From an uncultured Gammaproteobacteria bacterium (GTDB taxonomy: Bacteria; Pseudomonadota; Gammaproteobacteria; Steroidobacterales; UBA11654): DNA of 32,364 bases. The stretch lies in the NCBI GenBank assembly GCA_902634075.1, contig CACPJA010000013.1, forward strand, positions 1 through 32,364, given 5' to 3'. The stretch's first letter is position 1; each line of letters starts with the position of its first letter. The notes under the pieces were generated by a model. It saw nothing but the letters and a program-made list of their open reading frames with translations, was not told the origin of the DNA and ran no database searches. This document shows positions 30,897 through 32,364 of the stretch, piece by piece. A program made the position numbers and the translations under genes.

Positions 30897-30926
30897 TAAA
30901 AAGCTAAAAAATAAAAGAAACACACA

Positions 30927-31694
30927 ATGCCAATCAACATAAAAAATAAAGATGAGCAGGAAAAAATGAGAGTAGCAGGTCAGCTAGCATCTGAGGTACT
31001 CACAATGATAAGCAATCACATAAGACCAGGAGTATCAACTAAGGAGCTAGATGAGACATGTAATGATTTTATTGTTAATGAACAAAAAACTATACCTGCA
31101 AATGTTGGTTACAGAGGATTTCCAGCAACAATTTGCACATCTGTAAATCATGTTGTTTGTCATGGTATACCCAATGAAAAGAAGCTAAAAAATGGTGACA
31201 TAATTAATATTGATGTAACAGTAATTAAAGACGGTTTCCACGGAGATACCAGCAGAATGTTCATTGTGGGTAAACCCACCAAACAAGGTGAAAGAATTAG
31301 CCAGATTGCTTATGAATCCCTGTGTAAAGGTATTAAGGCAGTTAAACCAGGGAATAAGTTAGGTGATATCGGCTATGCAATTCAATCTCATGCTGAAAAA
31401 AATTATTTTTCTATAGTCAAAGAGTACTGCGGCCATGGTATAGGAGAAATTTATCATGATGAGCCCCAAATACTTCACTATGGAATACCAGATACAGGTA
31501 TAGAATTAAAAGAAGGCATGACCTTTACTATAGAACCTATGATTAATAGTGGGAAAGCCGACGTTCGGGTCCTCTCTGATGAATGGACAGTTGTAACTAA
31601 AGATCATTCATTGTCTGCTCAATGGGAACATACTATTCTTGTTACTCAAAAGGGTTATGAGGTTCTGACTTTAGCTCCAAATGAGATCATTTAA
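30927..31694 (+). CDS. map: Methionine aminopeptidase type I
   Basis: YRGFPATICTSVNHVVCHGIPNEKKLKNGDIINIDVTVIKDGFHGDTSRMF, CGHGIGEIYHDEPQI, MTFTIEPMI; divergent from rpsB as in many bacteria. Confidence 0.98.
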   Translation: MPINIKNKDEQEKMRVAGQLASEVLTMISNHIRPGVSTKELDETCNDFIVNEQKTIPANVGYRGFPATICTSVNHVVCHGIPNEKKLKNGDIINIDVTVIKDGFHGDTSRMFIVGKPTKQGERISQIAYESLCKGIKAVKPGNKLGDIGYAIQSHAEKNYFSIVKEYCGHGIGEIYHDEPQILHYGIPDTGIELKEGMTFTIEPMINSGKADVRVLSDEWTVVTKDHSLSAQWEHTILVTQKGYEVLTLAPNEII

Positions 31695-31707
31695 TCGATA
31701 GACTTAT

Positions 31708-31727
31708 TTGCTTAGTGTATTAAGCAA
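31708..31727. terminator. Candidate bidirectional terminator hairpin between convergent map and dsbB
   Basis: Perfect 7-bp inverted repeat TTGCTTA-gtgtat-TAAGCAA in a convergent intergenic gap. No strong poly-U tract. Confidence 0.45.
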
Positions 31728-31746
31728 TAAAACCCAATCAAAATAA

Positions 31747-32256
31747 CTAGGACTCAGGTCCGTAATTTATCCAGATAGCATAGGTAATAATAAAAAAAGA
31801 ACAAATAATAACCCAAGCGGGCATACTAAATGAAAGGAAAGACCAATCTACATTTGCGCATTCTCCTGAACCATTAAAAACCATCTCAAAAACTTCATTT
31901 AATGGAAAAGTAGCCATCATAAAATCTAATCCAGGACCACAACCGGGTACCTGATCACTTGGAAGATTTTGAAGCCATACATGTCTTGATGCGACAGCAA
32001 CACCAAAAGAACCAGAAATAACAAAAATTGTTGAGGAAATAAGTTTGGATAGATTTGACTTAGGCTCAAGTATTGAGCAAGCGAGGAAGGTAGCACCCAT
32101 TGCTATAACTGCAATACGTTGGAAAATGCATAGCGGACAGGGCTCAAGATTTAAAAAGAATTGTGCAAAAAGGGCATATCCTATTAAACCGGAACAAAAG
32201 AGGAAGCCTAGAAAATATTTTTGCCTCCTAGATAATTTTTGTAATTGTTTTATCAA
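31747..32256 (-). CDS. dsbB: Disulfide bond formation protein DsbB
   Basis: Four-TM protein with LEPCPLCIFQRIAVIAMG and a second periplasmic Cys pair region (VPGCGPGLDF...GECANVDWSFL). TTG start overlaps the upstream stop (TTGA). Confidence 0.9.
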   Translation of the reverse strand: MIKQLQKLSRRQKYFLGFLFCSGLIGYALFAQFFLNLEPCPLCIFQRIAVIAMGATFLACSILEPKSNLSKLISSTIFVISGSFGVAVASRHVWLQNLPSDQVPGCGPGLDFMMATFPLNEVFEMVFNGSGECANVDWSFLSFSMPAWVIICSFFIITYAIWINYGPES

Positions 32257-32364
32257 TTTGTGACCTGCTCTATTAAATAATTAGGCTGTATATTAAACGG
32301 GTCTATAAATTCTTTCATCTCAAATCTATTCTTGGCGAGGTCAATCATTTTTCTTGCGTCAGGA
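32253..32364 (-). CDS. C-terminal fragment of an unidentified protein (continues beyond the window)
   Basis: Reverse-strand open frame ...DARKMIDLAKNRFEMKEFIDPFNIQPNYLIEQVTN*, with the stop overlapping the dsbB TTG start. Confidence 0.5.
   Translation of the reverse strand, partial: PDARKMIDLAKNRFEMKEFIDPFNIQPNYLIEQVTN

Overview
This is a low-GC, very compact chromosomal segment from a gammaproteobacterium. Gene order and protein style suggest a streamlined marine lineage such as SAR86, but that is inference. Most of it is one minus-strand housekeeping run: rpsB-tsf-pyrH-frr-uppS-cdsA-rseP-bamA-skp-lpxD-lpxA-lpxB-rnhB-dnaE-accA-tilS-pyrG-kdsA-eno-ftsB-enoyl-CoA hydratase-surE-yqaA. It is flanked by prfB-lysS, ygfZ, a truncated sdhC, map and dsbB. 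I found no tRNA, rRNA, CRISPR array or IS element. The points most worth a second look are: (1) an intact +1 programmed frameshift in prfB (AGGGGG-TAC-CTT-TGA-C) that the ORF track misses; (2) a translationally coupled holin-like plus lytic-transglycosylase-like pair, resembling a phage lysis cassette, between ygfZ and lysS; (3) a phage/MGME1-like PD-(D/E)XK nuclease 1 nt upstream of prfB; (4) the absence of fabZ, dxr and pcm/nlpD/rpoS from otherwise conserved clusters; (5) a Lys/Ala/Glu-rich C-terminal tail on ribosomal protein S2 encoded partly by a 21-bp tandem repeat; (6) an unannotated 25-aa membrane microprotein ORF; and (7) an rpsB promoter/leader with three CGATTTA repeats.
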